DNA from: a virus
DNA length: 41,611 nt
Direction: 5' to 3' (one strand)
IMG/VR virus record: IMGVR_UViG_3300045284_000354
Location: 1 to 41,611 of that record
The notes under the pieces were generated by a model. The model had not been told where the DNA came from and did no database searches. It saw only the letters and a list, made by a program, of their open reading frames with translations. Made by a program: the position numbers and the translations under genes. Below, piece after piece: positions 7,599 through 14,030 of the stretch. Numbering within the stretch: position 1 is the stretch's first letter; each line of letters begins with the position of its first letter.

Positions 7599-9541
7599 CG
7601 TCGCACCTTGGCCAATTCGTCGGCCAGCGTGTGCAGAACGTTGGCGAGCTGGTATGGGCGCTCCTCTGTCTTGCTGGCCTCACGAGCGGCTATCTTCAGC
7701 GCGGCTGCCACCTTTGCCAACACCAGCTCTCCCCGACTCAGTGGCTCCGCTAGGCTGGGGACGTGTGGGGAGGCGGGCATGACCAGCATCAACTCGCTAA
7801 CATCGAAGCCACGTACCTGACCATCCCCGCAAAGGACTGACACAACCTCGCGATACACGTCAGTCACTTCGCCTTTGCTGTTGTGGCGCTCGCTGAAGTC
7901 GATAATCTCCACCGTGTCACCGACAGCGAACATGCGCTTCTCCCCACCCGCGTCACCAGCAGGCTGCTCGATATCACCGGGCGACATCGATTCGCGAGGC
8001 ATGTAGTGAAGCTGCCCATCGGAGGCGCGCCGTACCAGAACGACGTCAAGCTGAGCAGGCGGAGAGACCGGCGGGGGCTCGGGCTTGTCGGTGCCGCACT
8101 TCCAGCAGAACACCGGCCCGAAGTCGTGGTCACAGTGAGCTACGCCGCGGTCGCAGGGGTCATGCGGCCCAGCTCCGCAATGCTCGCAGCCTTCCCCTTC
8201 CGCAGCCGGGGCGACTGGAGAGGGCGGAGGTGCTGGCTCATGCAGCGGCTTCGTGCACACATCCTCCATCGAGAGCGTGCCGGTCCCGCAGTTGCGGCAA
8301 ATGTTGCGGTCGATGTCGTTGTGTGCTCCGCAGCGTGGGCAATGCACATGGGGCTCCGCGCCCGCTTGTTCTTGGTTGGACGGTGGCTTGCCCGGTATTT
8401 CCGAGCCCGGGGTTTTCCCCAGGTCGCCGCATGATTGTTCTCCTTGGTTAGTCATCTCGACCTGAACACAGGCGGAGTCTTTCGCTTCCCCGGTTGGGGT
8501 CGGCTGGGAACGGAGGGCGTCGAGCTTGGCGAACCAGTGGCAAAAGCTGGCGCGCGCTACCGACCCGGGCACCGCGCTTTTCCGAAGGGCGCCTTCAAAC
8601 TCTCGAAACGCTTCTAACTCGGCTGCTTGGGCGCGGAGCTGCTGTGTCAGCTTTTCCACCTCTGCCTCGGCGCTCTTCCGATAGGCGGCGTGGTTCTCCA
8701 TCGCGCACATGTAGCAATAGGGCTGCGCGTCGGTGTCGGCCGCTTCGCCTTCGGTCAGACGGTGCCCGCAGTTGTCGCAAGAGCCGTTGCCCCCTTCGGG
8801 TGACGCGGGGCCTTCCGATGGGACCTGCTCTGCCCGTTCGCACCGGTCCACGTAGGCGACCAGCGACCGCTTGAGCACGGGAGGAAGGTCCGATGCTTCT
8901 GCCCAGTTGCGCACGTCCCGATGCGTCGGTCCGCCGTTCAGGCCGGTCATGTCGTAGCCGTCTTCGTCGCCACCGCCTGCGCCGCCGTGTGGGCCTTCCG
9001 ATGGGGGCGCCGGGGTGGAGTAAGCAGCGAAGGCGACGGCCGCGCATTCCCCGAGCCGAGCCGAACGCTTCTCGTGCGAATCGTCGTCTTGGTCGTGAGC
9101 CAGCTCAGCAACACGGAAGAGGCACTTTGCCAGCCGCTCCCTGCCCTCACGCTCGGCGGCTAGCAACCGCTGCAACCCGTCCCGTGTACCATCAGCCTGT
9201 TCGTGTAGTCGCTCGTTCATCTTCTCCAGCTCCGCCACTCGTTCTTGGGCGGCTGTTAGCTGCTCTTCCAACTCGGCGACTTTCGCAAGTCCGTCATCCG
9301 CCAACCTCGACATGAGCGCGGTCGTATCCATCGACGCGGTGATGATGCTTTTGAGCTGGGCCGTGGCTGTCGCTAGCTCCTCTTGGGCGGCGGCTAGTGA
9401 TGAGACCGGGACGAAGCCGGCCTTTGCCAACGTATCCGCGTCGGCCGGATAGCTCGCATCCAGGTCAGTCGCGTGAAACCAGTACAGGCGCCACGTGTGA
9501 GCCTTGTTCTTCTGCGGCTCTTCGGTTTGCAGCTCGATCAC
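7595..9541 (-). CDS. 648-aa modular protein with three zinc-ribbon modules and coiled coils
   Basis: It is unusually long for this operon. Residues 48-150 are an Ala/Glu-rich coiled coil. A first Cys module (CDNCGH...CYMC) lies near 252-277, a second coiled coil follows, a second ribbon (CPRCGAH...CRNCG) is near 400-420, and a third Cys/His cluster (CEHCGAGPHDPC...HC...CWKC) is near 450-480. Pro/Gly/Ser-rich linkers with a repeated SEGP motif separate the modules. Residues 535-590 (FAVGDTVEIIDF...) look like an SH3/KOW-type small barrel. No enzyme motif is seen. It resembles several small phage proteins strung together and may bind nucleic acid or host proteins. Neighbours overlap on both sides. 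Confidence 0.65.
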   Translation of the reverse strand: MIELQTEEPQKNKAHTWRLYWFHATDLDASYPADADTLAKAGFVPVSSLAAAQEELATATAQLKSIITASMDTTALMSRLADDGLAKVAELEEQLTAAQERVAELEKMNERLHEQADGTRDGLQRLLAAEREGRERLAKCLFRVAELAHDQDDDSHEKRSARLGECAAVAFAAYSTPAPPSEGPHGGAGGGDEDGYDMTGLNGGPTHRDVRNWAEASDLPPVLKRSLVAYVDRCERAEQVPSEGPASPEGGNGSCDNCGHRLTEGEAADTDAQPYCYMCAMENHAAYRKSAEAEVEKLTQQLRAQAAELEAFREFEGALRKSAVPGSVARASFCHWFAKLDALRSQPTPTGEAKDSACVQVEMTNQGEQSCGDLGKTPGSEIPGKPPSNQEQAGAEPHVHCPRCGAHNDIDRNICRNCGTGTLSMEDVCTKPLHEPAPPPSPVAPAAEGEGCEHCGAGPHDPCDRGVAHCDHDFGPVFCWKCGTDKPEPPPVSPPAQLDVVLVRRASDGQLHYMPRESMSPGDIEQPAGDAGGEKRMFAVGDTVEIIDFSERHNSKGEVTDVYREVVSVLCGDGQVRGFDVSELMLVMPASPHVPSLAEPLSRGELVLAKVAAALKIAAREASKTEERPYQLANVLHTLADELAKVRR

Positions 9542-9906
9542 GCGGCCCCCGTGTTTGCGGCATCACTTAGCCTGCCAAAAATGATTGCCCATTCCTCGTC
9601 CGTGGCGCGAAGCCTGCCGTGCTCCAGATCACCAAGGCGCTTGGGCTCCCAGCCGAGCAGCTCAGAGGCAGGGCGAAGCGAGAGACCCGCTCTGAGTCGC
9701 AGGATTCGCAGGTGTTCACGGCGCAACTCCGCCAGGCGCCTCTCAACGCACGCTAGCTTCTCCGGTTTGATCGCGTTGCCGTACCCAGGCCCGTCGCCAC
9801 AGCAGGCCCAGATGTGGTTAATGTCGTCGGGTCGCGGCGCACCGCATAGCCGGCACGCCGCTTCGCAGCCCACCTCGCCCGTCTCGGGCTTCTTCTCGTC
9901 GATCAT
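9538..9906 (-). CDS. Zinc-ribbon plus HTH DNA-binding protein
   Basis: 122 aa. The N-terminus has CEAACRLCG...CC, a likely metal-binding knuckle. The C-terminal half (LRAGLSLRPASELLGWEPKR) is an XRE-like helix-turn-helix. It is probably a small transcription regulator of the phage. It overlaps its neighbours by 4 nt on both sides. Confidence 0.6.
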   Translation of the reverse strand: MIDEKKPETGEVGCEAACRLCGAPRPDDINHIWACCGDGPGYGNAIKPEKLACVERRLAELRREHLRILRLRAGLSLRPASELLGWEPKRLGDLEHGRLRATDEEWAIIFGRLSDAANTGAA

Positions 9907-9983
9907 CGGAATGCCCTCGCGGCGAAAACGAACGCCAGTATCCCTGTTGCAAGAATCACCATCGCCTGGTCAACGCCGCTCAT
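9903..9983 (-). CDS. 26-aa single-span membrane peptide
   Basis: A tiny ORF starts ATG at 9983, eight bases after AAGG, and ends in TGA overlapping the ATG of the zinc-HTH gene. It encodes one hydrophobic helix (MVILATGILAFVFAARAF). The ribosome site and the ATGA coupling are the main support. Small membrane peptides of this type are common in phages but usually missed. Confidence 0.4.
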   Translation of the reverse strand: MSGVDQAMVILATGILAFVFAARAFR

Positions 9984-10092
9984 GCTCATCGCCTTTCGTT
10001 CGTCCAGCCAACCTGCCCAGCAGCAAGGGGCCGCCCACGGTGTCAGGTGGGAGGTCCGGCCGTGTTCGGCCCGTCGCTGCTGGGGAGGGGTG
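9984..10092. other. Non-coding gap with folded RNA potential
   Basis: This is a rare gap in a packed operon. Read on the minus strand, an outer stem CCCAGCAGC/GCTGCTGGG (10084-10076 with 10024-10016) closes two inner hairpins, GGCCG-AACA-CGGCC and CCCAC-CTGACACC-GTGGG. That gives a three-way-junction-like fold of 69 nt between the exonuclease stop and the next ribosome site. There is no T-tract. The role is unknown: translation control, RNA processing or termination are all possible. Confidence 0.35.
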
Positions 10093-10848
10093 TCACTCGA
10101 CTTCCGTTTCTTCGCCGTCGATGGTCAACGTGAAGCCGCCGTCCTCCTGAATGTCGAACGGCACTGCGCTTTCCGCGTAGGCCGGCCACTGGTCGCTCGC
10201 CTCGCAAACCAACAGCCGCTCCAGCCACGCGCGGCACATCCGCTCGCCAAGTTCCAGCGCGTTGTCAGTCATGCGAAATACCGTCACGGGGAACGGAGGT
10301 GCGGACTCGACTGCGACGATCCAGGCGGAGGCGGGTGTGCCGAAACCGGACTCTATCAAGCCGCGCCGGTACCAGGCAAGCTGGGCGTGGTAGCCGTAGA
10401 ATTTCGCGGCGGACATGAAACGCTCAGGGTGGGCAGTTCGCCCGGTCTTGAGCTCGGTCAGGTGCTCCAGAGTGAACACATCCTGGGTGCCCTCGATGAG
10501 CCGACCGAGCCAGCGCCACTGCATGGTGCGCTCCCTTGTGCCCTGGAGCAGCTCGGTCGCCTGCTGGTGCCGCTCGATGCTGTCGCGCATGCCGGCCGCC
10601 TTGTCGTGCTCTTTGGCGTTCAGGATGATGCAGTCAGGATGTGCGTCGCGGAACGCCTGCCACTCTTTGCCCGCTCGGCGCCCTTCGTAACGGACAACGT
10701 CCTTCCCGCCGAGCAAGAAGCTGTGGAGGGCCGAGCCGCCCAACTCGAAAGCCTCTTGCTTCTCTCGGTGGTGGTCCGCTTCGTAGCGGTAATGAGCCGG
10801 GCTCCGCTGCATGTGCTTCAGCGTGCTGAAGTGGACCGGCTCGAGCAT
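10093..10848 (-). CDS. RecE/exonuclease VIII-like PD-(D/E)XK nuclease
   Basis: 251 aa. The start FSTLKHMQRSPAHYRY and GSALHSFLLGG (His42) match the N-terminus of exonuclease VIII-like phage nucleases. The catalytic acid-X-Lys motif appears as TELKTG (Glu132, Lys134), followed by the typical F..YGYHAQLAWY segment at 150-160. The usual GRxD acid is changed: LGRLIEGTQDV is found at 114-124, so the metal ligand may be Asp123. Such enzymes resect double-strand ends for annealing recombination and genome end processing. The start overlaps the upstream gene in TGATG. Confidence 0.75.
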   Translation of the reverse strand: MLEPVHFSTLKHMQRSPAHYRYEADHHREKQEAFELGGSALHSFLLGGKDVVRYEGRRAGKEWQAFRDAHPDCIILNAKEHDKAAGMRDSIERHQQATELLQGTRERTMQWRWLGRLIEGTQDVFTLEHLTELKTGRTAHPERFMSAAKFYGYHAQLAWYRRGLIESGFGTPASAWIVAVESAPPFPVTVFRMTDNALELGERMCRAWLERLLVCEASDQWPAYAESAVPFDIQEDGGFTLTIDGEETEVE

Positions 10849-11255
10849 CAGCCGTCGCTCCCCGGTTCGCGCTCGTCCGTCGTCGCTTCCGGATTCGTTG
10901 CAAGCTCTCCCGCTTTGGCGCTGCTGTTCGGGATGCCCGGGCGGACCCGAATGCAGTCGACCGTCTCGCCGCCGAAGTTCGTCGTCGTCGGGTAGATCGT
11001 TATCCGCTTGCCTGCCCAGTTCGCCGTGTCGTTCCCGTACATCGCGGCAATCGCTTTGCAGTTCGTGCTGTTCAGGCCGAGCGGGCGCTTGTCGCGGCCC
11101 TCCTTGAAGTAGCAGAGCGGCTTCTTGCTCTTCTTGCCGCCCGTTCCCTTGATTTCCCCGCCCGTCACGCGCTCGATCGTCAGGGTGCAGTCCTTCCCCT
11201 GCAGGTCGAACGCGAACAGGTAGTCCCGTTCCATCATGCTTTTCCAGTGAGGCAT
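10848..11255 (-). CDS. Conserved phage protein next to exonuclease, possible OB-fold
   Basis: 135 aa with AAAGGA seven bases before the ATG. The pattern HWKSMMERDYLFAFDLQGKD, then KKPLCYF, LNSTNCKAIAAMYG and GKRITIYPTTTNFGG...DCIRVRP is familiar from many phage early operons beside RecE-like nucleases, where it is usually left as unknown function. The beta-rich core would suit an OB-like single-strand DNA partner of recombination, but this is inference. The C-terminal 30 residues are acidic and disordered-looking. Confidence 0.6.
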   Translation of the reverse strand: MPHWKSMMERDYLFAFDLQGKDCTLTIERVTGGEIKGTGGKKSKKPLCYFKEGRDKRPLGLNSTNCKAIAAMYGNDTANWAGKRITIYPTTTNFGGETVDCIRVRPGIPNSSAKAGELATNPEATTDEREPGSDG

Positions 11256-11345
11256 CTTGAATCCTTTTCGCTTTCCGTTGCTGCACTTCGAACACGCTGC
11301 GCCGGAGCTTTTCTTCGAGGTCGTCTTTGCGCGGGGCGGGCATGG

Positions 11346-11431
11346 TCAGGCCACGTGCTCCCAGCCGATGCCCTTGTATATCTTGCATACCAAAGCGGGC
11401 GACACGCCCAAGTCCGCGGCTATCTTGATTC
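11346..11431 (-). pseudogene. 3' remnant of the HNH endonuclease gene
   Basis: From the target duplication to the TGA at 11346-11348 the minus strand reads GIK-IAADLGVSPALVCKIYKGIGW-EHVA in the frame of the HNH gene interrupted upstream. KIAADLGVSPALVCKIYKG is a helix-turn-helix of the kind found at the C-terminus of phage HNH endonucleases. It has no start of its own and is cut off by the transposon. Confidence 0.85.
11424..11431. repeat. 8-bp target-site duplication, left copy
   Basis: CTTGATTC directly abuts the left end of the transposon and matches 13319-13326. Confidence 0.9.
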
Positions 11432-11456
11432 CATGCTCATCCGGTTAACTCCCACG
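11432..11456 (+). repeat. Left terminal inverted repeat of the transposon
   Basis: It begins CATGCTCATCCGGTT, continuing AACTCCCACG. The transposase TGA (11437-11439 on the minus strand) lies inside it. A near copy of its inner part (CCGGTTAACTCCCACG) is found again near the right end at 13227-13242. Confidence 0.9.
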
Positions 11457-12498
11457 GTCCGACCGCGACAGGGTGTACGCACTCGTCGCTGTACAGCTCA
11501 TCGTACGTCGGCGCTTCGCTCGTCGCCGCGATGCCGAGCAGCGAGCGAAACCCATTGAACGGGTAAAAGCGACGATTGAAGCGGAACACGAATTCGTTGG
11601 CGTAACTCTGGAGATGCTTCGGCGAAACGGAATGGTGAGTGCCTTGGAGCCAAGATTTGAAGTTGGAGAAAACCAGGTGAATCAGCGGCAAGTGAGCTTC
11701 GGCCACGGCGGGGTCGCCGCGCTCAGCAACGGGCGAATGGCGCACGCCACACTCCAGATCGAGCTGCGCGTAGCCTGGAAAGTCGTCGGTGCGGACAAAC
11801 GAGCCCTGAGCGATCGACTCGCGCGCGAACCCGAGCAGGCCCGGCGCGGTGCGGTCGGGCAGGACACGCAATCGCAGGCGCCCAGCGTAGGTGCCATTGC
11901 GTCGCAGCTTGGACTTGGCCAGCTTGCCGCCGTCCGCGGCCGGAGCGCGATGGAGGCTCTCCACGGCGCCGGCAAGGTAGACCTTGTGGTGGACGCCTCG
12001 CCCCTCGCCTCGCGTCGCGCCACCCACCAGCGACTCGTCCAGCTCGACCACCACGTTTTCGCCACCGATGCGGTCAACGTTCGGCCGGATCATGGCGGCC
12101 CGGAGCTTGTGCAGGATCTGAAATGCCGTCTCGTAGCGGGTCAAGCCGAGCTGCCTCGCGAACTGCGTGGCCGACATGCCCGGCGTCTGAGTGCTCACGA
12201 GATAGGCGGCCCAAAACCACGTACTGAGCGGGCTGTGCGTGCGGTGCATGATGGTGCCAGCCGTGAGGCTTGTGTCCTTGCGGCACGCCCGGCAACGCAG
12301 CACGCCGGGGCGAGCAGCAAAACGGAACGGGTCGCCACCCACACCGCAGGCGGGGCAGCGGAACAACTCGGGCCAGCGGCACCGCTCAAGGTAGGCGCCG
12401 CAAGCGGCGTCATTCGGGAAAAGCTTTTGGAATTCCGGCAGGCTGCGCGGGAATGGCAAACTACCCCGGTGCACGTCGTGGGTGGCTGCGGGGCTCAT
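11437..12498 (-). CDS. IS1595-family (ISXO2-like) transposase
   Basis: 353 aa. A zinc ribbon lies at Cys48, Cys51, Cys69 and Cys72 (CPAC...CRAC), followed by a helical HTH region (MSATQFARQLGLTRYETAFQ, 108-127). The ISXO2-like DDE domain shows Asp154 in VVVELDESLVGG, an Asp at 238/239 in RTDDFPGYAQL, and Asn279 in VFSNFKSWLQGTHH, with HLQSYANEFVFRFNRRF behind it; Asn in the third position is typical of part of this family. The length is normal and there is no frameshift, so it looks active. ATG overlaps the stop of a cargo gene, so the transposase is made from the cargo operon. Confidence 0.92.
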   Translation of the reverse strand: MSPAATHDVHRGSLPFPRSLPEFQKLFPNDAACGAYLERCRWPELFRCPACGVGGDPFRFAARPGVLRCRACRKDTSLTAGTIMHRTHSPLSTWFWAAYLVSTQTPGMSATQFARQLGLTRYETAFQILHKLRAAMIRPNVDRIGGENVVVELDESLVGGATRGEGRGVHHKVYLAGAVESLHRAPAADGGKLAKSKLRRNGTYAGRLRLRVLPDRTAPGLLGFARESIAQGSFVRTDDFPGYAQLDLECGVRHSPVAERGDPAVAEAHLPLIHLVFSNFKSWLQGTHHSVSPKHLQSYANEFVFRFNRRFYPFNGFRSLLGIAATSEAPTYDELYSDECVHPVAVGPWELTG

Positions 12499-12695
12499 TG
12501 GCCAACCGCCCTGGCTTGGGCGTCCTTGCACTCGTCGGCACGGAACGGACGGCCCTTGCCGTCGGTGTCCAGCGTGCCCGTGAACAAGCCACAGCGCGGG
12601 ATGCGCGGGCCAGGTTGCAAATACATGCAGCGCCCGCAGTGGTCTGCGGTGCACCGGATCTCGACTAGCGGCAAAAGCCGGATCTTAGCGTTCAA
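12495..12695 (-). CDS. Transposon cargo: small Cys-rich protein
   Basis: 66 aa from TTG at 12695, seven bases after AGGG; an ATG further up would overlap the previous gene much more. Seven Cys appear as CTADHCGRC, PRCG and ECKD, suggesting a small zinc-binding fold. Similar short Cys-rich proteins are common in phage and prophage early regions, but I cannot name a family. It lies inside the transposon and its TGA overlaps the transposase ATG. Confidence 0.55.
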   Translation of the reverse strand: MNAKIRLLPLVEIRCTADHCGRCMYLQPGPRIPRCGLFTGTLDTDGKGRPFRADECKDAQARAVGQ

Positions 12696-12933
12696 GCAAC
12701 CGCCCTTTCCAGTTGCGCGTAAGAGGCATCTCGCAAGCCTCGGCCAGCGCACTCTCACCAGCCTTAGTCAACCGCCAGCCGTTGCGCCAGCCGACGAGCC
12801 CTTGAGCTTCGAGCACCTTGTAGCGACCCTTGGGGACGTCGCCCGGATAGACGAGGGAAACTTCAGCCGCGAGACACTTCTTCATTGCCAAGATGTCCAC
12901 TGGCAGCAGAGCGATTTCGCTTCGATTGCTCAC
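12685..12933 (-). CDS. Transposon cargo: winged-helix-like protein
   Basis: 82 aa, GTG start in a GTGA overlap with the first cargo gene. The segment GRYKVLEAQGLVGWRNGWRL followed by TKAGESAL resembles a small winged helix (helix, wing, then a terminal helix as in marR-like or phage regulatory proteins). A DNA-binding role is possible. It is the second gene of the cargo operon. Confidence 0.5.
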   Translation of the reverse strand: MSNRSEIALLPVDILAMKKCLAAEVSLVYPGDVPKGRYKVLEAQGLVGWRNGWRLTKAGESALAEACEMPLTRNWKGRLLER

Positions 12934-13139
12934 GGCGACACCGCCGTCTTCAGTGCGCGCAAATTCTTGAGCAATTCCTCTGCCTGCTCGATCGCGTCAG
13001 CAAGCTCACCCAGGAAATCGGATGATGTCTCAGCCGACTCCAGAGTGGAGAAACTCCGCCCAAGATCTCGGATATTGCAGGTGACGTCCGAGTCATTCAG
13101 CTCTTCCAGCAGAGTTTCAATCGATGCTACGTTGGTCAT
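12930..13139 (-). CDS. Transposon cargo: acidic helical protein
   Basis: 69 aa from ATG at 13139 with AAAGGGA about seven bases upstream; an in-frame GTG at 13166 has no such site. The sequence is acidic and mostly helical (ADAIEQAEELLKNLRALK). No family is recognised. It is the first gene after the transposon promoter. Confidence 0.5.
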   Translation of the reverse strand: MTNVASIETLLEELNDSDVTCNIRDLGRSFSTLESAETSSDFLGELADAIEQAEELLKNLRALKTAVSP

Positions 13140-13166
13140 GTCGGAATCCCTTTCGATTTCGGCCAC

Positions 13167-13195
13167 GACCCCGGGTGTTTCAGCACCGCGGGGTC
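13167..13195 (-). promoter_or_regulatory. Leader hairpin of the cargo operon
   Basis: On the minus strand GACCCCG-C-GGTG-CTGAAA-CACC-CGGGGTC folds into a 7-bp stem, a one-base bulge and a 4-bp upper stem. It lies between the putative promoter and the ribosome site of the first cargo gene. It could stabilise the RNA or damp read-through transcription from the phage operon into the transposon. There is no T-run. Confidence 0.4.
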
Positions 13196-13210
13196 ACTCT
13201 GTACACCCAG

Positions 13211-13238
13211 AGCTTAGCGCACGGTTCGTGGGTGTCAA
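13211..13238 (-). promoter_or_regulatory. Putative promoter of the transposon operon
   Basis: On the minus strand there is TTGACA, a 16-bp spacer and TAAGCT. The -35 is perfect and the -10 is weak. It is the best sigma70-like signal in the transposon and points toward the cargo genes and the transposase. The -35 lies inside the subterminal copy of the inverted repeat. Confidence 0.45.
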
Positions 13239-13242
13239 CCGG
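13227..13242 (-). repeat. Subterminal copy of the inverted-repeat core
   Basis: CCGGTTGACACCCACG on the minus strand matches CCGGTTAACTCCCACG of the left end at 14 of 16 positions. It is a probable extra transposase-binding site and contains the -35 box. Confidence 0.6.
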
Positions 13243-13292
13243 ATACATGAGGGCGTAATGTCGATTGTTGGTAAGTGCGCGAAACCCTTACC

Positions 13293-13318
13293 CGTTGGGA
13301 GACAACCGGATGAGCATG
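13293..13318 (-). repeat. Right terminal inverted repeat of the transposon
   Basis: Read on the minus strand it begins CATGCTCATCCGGTT and continues GTCTCCCAACG, matching the left end. Confidence 0.9.
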
Positions 13319-13326
13319 CTTGATTC
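13319..13326. repeat. 8-bp target-site duplication, right copy
   Basis: CTTGATTC, identical to 11424-11431. On the minus strand it is part of the HNH codons for Gly-Ile-Lys. Confidence 0.9.
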
Positions 13327-13656
13327 CCATCTCGCCCCTGGCGCGCCGTCGCCTGATGGCAGCGACGTCACGCTCGGTAAGTTTAGCGCCTGGGTGTCTC
13401 GACCCAAACCTATGCCGTTTCTTTCGGACCATGTCGGCGGTGTTCTGAGCCGGGGTCCCTAGAAACAGATGAGAAAGTCGATAGCACAGTGGGTTGTCGC
13501 ACCGATGGCAAACAAACATACCGACGGGGATTGGCCCACGATGCCTTTCCCATGTCAGCCGATGCACTCGCTTGCTGCCCCATTTCCCGCTAGCGAACTT
13601 GACTGCTTTGGCACCGTAGCCGTTCACTATGCAGCCTCTCCATACGAGGCACGGGG

Positions 13657-13884
13657 TCACGAAACCTCCTCAATCGTCGCCCGCTCAGCCTCGGTCAAGC
13701 CGTCCCGACAGCGCGAATCCTCCGCCCCATCAACCCGGTCTATGTTGACCACCCGCGGCGCGTTCCGGATTCCGCACGCCTCGACGTAGCCACGGTAGTA
13801 CGCCAGCGCGAGCTCGAACGTCGCGAATGACGCCAGGCAGCCGTCGGAGCGGGACGAGAGGACTTCGTAGGGAAGCTTGGTCAT
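13657..13884 (-). CDS. Hypothetical 75-aa protein
   Basis: It starts ATG at 13884, overlapping the stop of the 49-aa gene; the longer upstream frame is antisense-like and was not used. It contains SDGCLASFATFELALAYYRG, a pattern like the small domains that read a substrate plus a position index, and a C-terminal helix. The function is unknown. It overlaps the HNH start by 4 nt. Confidence 0.5.
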   Translation of the reverse strand: MTKLPYEVLSSRSDGCLASFATFELALAYYRGYVEACGIRNAPRVVNIDRVDGAEDSRCRDGLTEAERATIEEVS

Positions 13885-14030
13885 TCTTCGGACTCCCAAA
13901 GCGTCACGGCTAAAGTCGAGCCGCAGGCACAATTCCAGAGCAGCAGGTAGGACACGACGCTGACTTGAAACCCGACAAGATTCTCCGGGGTTGGCGCGGC
14001 GGGGAGGCGACAGCAGGAGCAGGCGCGCAT
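13881..14030 (-). CDS. 49-aa Cys-rich protein with hydrophobic centre
   Basis: Starts ATG at 14030 in TGATG with the upstream gene and stops in the next start. The residues MRACSCCRL and WNCACGST place two Cys clusters around a hydrophobic middle, as in a minimal zinc ribbon. The start and stop coupling on both sides supports a real gene. Confidence 0.45.
   Translation of the reverse strand: MRACSCCRLPAAPTPENLVGFQVSVVSYLLLWNCACGSTLAVTLWESEE

Larger units (their letters stand above)
11432..13318. mobile_element. IS1595/ISXO2-type transposon with three cargo genes
   Basis: 1,887 bp. Both ends begin CATGCTCATCCGGTT (15/15 identical inverted repeats), and similarity continues (ACTCCCACGG versus TCTCCCAACGG). 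It is flanked by the 8-bp direct repeat CTTGATTC (11424-11431 and 13319-13326); IS1595-family elements are known to make 8-bp duplications. Removing the element plus one duplication restores the HNH reading frame exactly. Inside are a transposase and three small genes upstream of it, all on the minus strand and overlapping by 4 to 11 nt. The family is known to include members with passenger genes. The transposase stop lies within the left inverted repeat. Confidence 0.92.
13235..13660 (-). pseudogene. HNH endonuclease split by the transposon (5' part)
   Basis: GTG start at 13660 overlaps the upstream stop. Residues 1-114 are genuine: VHRLTWERHRGPIPVGM is followed by the HNH core CHRCDNPLCYRLSHLFLGT (His52, Asn56, His64). 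After Lys114 the frame runs into the transposon and adds 27 foreign residues, stopping at 13235. The original gene would be 139 aa, ending in the helix-turn-helix now at 11346-11431. The truncated product keeps the nuclease core but loses the DNA-binding tail. Such freestanding HNH genes behave as homing elements in phages. Confidence 0.88.

Noticed and set aside
10093-11343. Single 417-aa fusion of the orphan head, the 135-aa region and the exonuclease
   Set aside because: The middle part is out of frame with a clearly conserved 135-aa gene, and the exonuclease has its own coupled start.
11473-13323. 616-codon open frame on the plus strand across the transposon
   Set aside because: It is antisense to the transposase and cargo genes, has no ribosome site and no protein-like pattern; long antisense frames are usual in GC-rich DNA.
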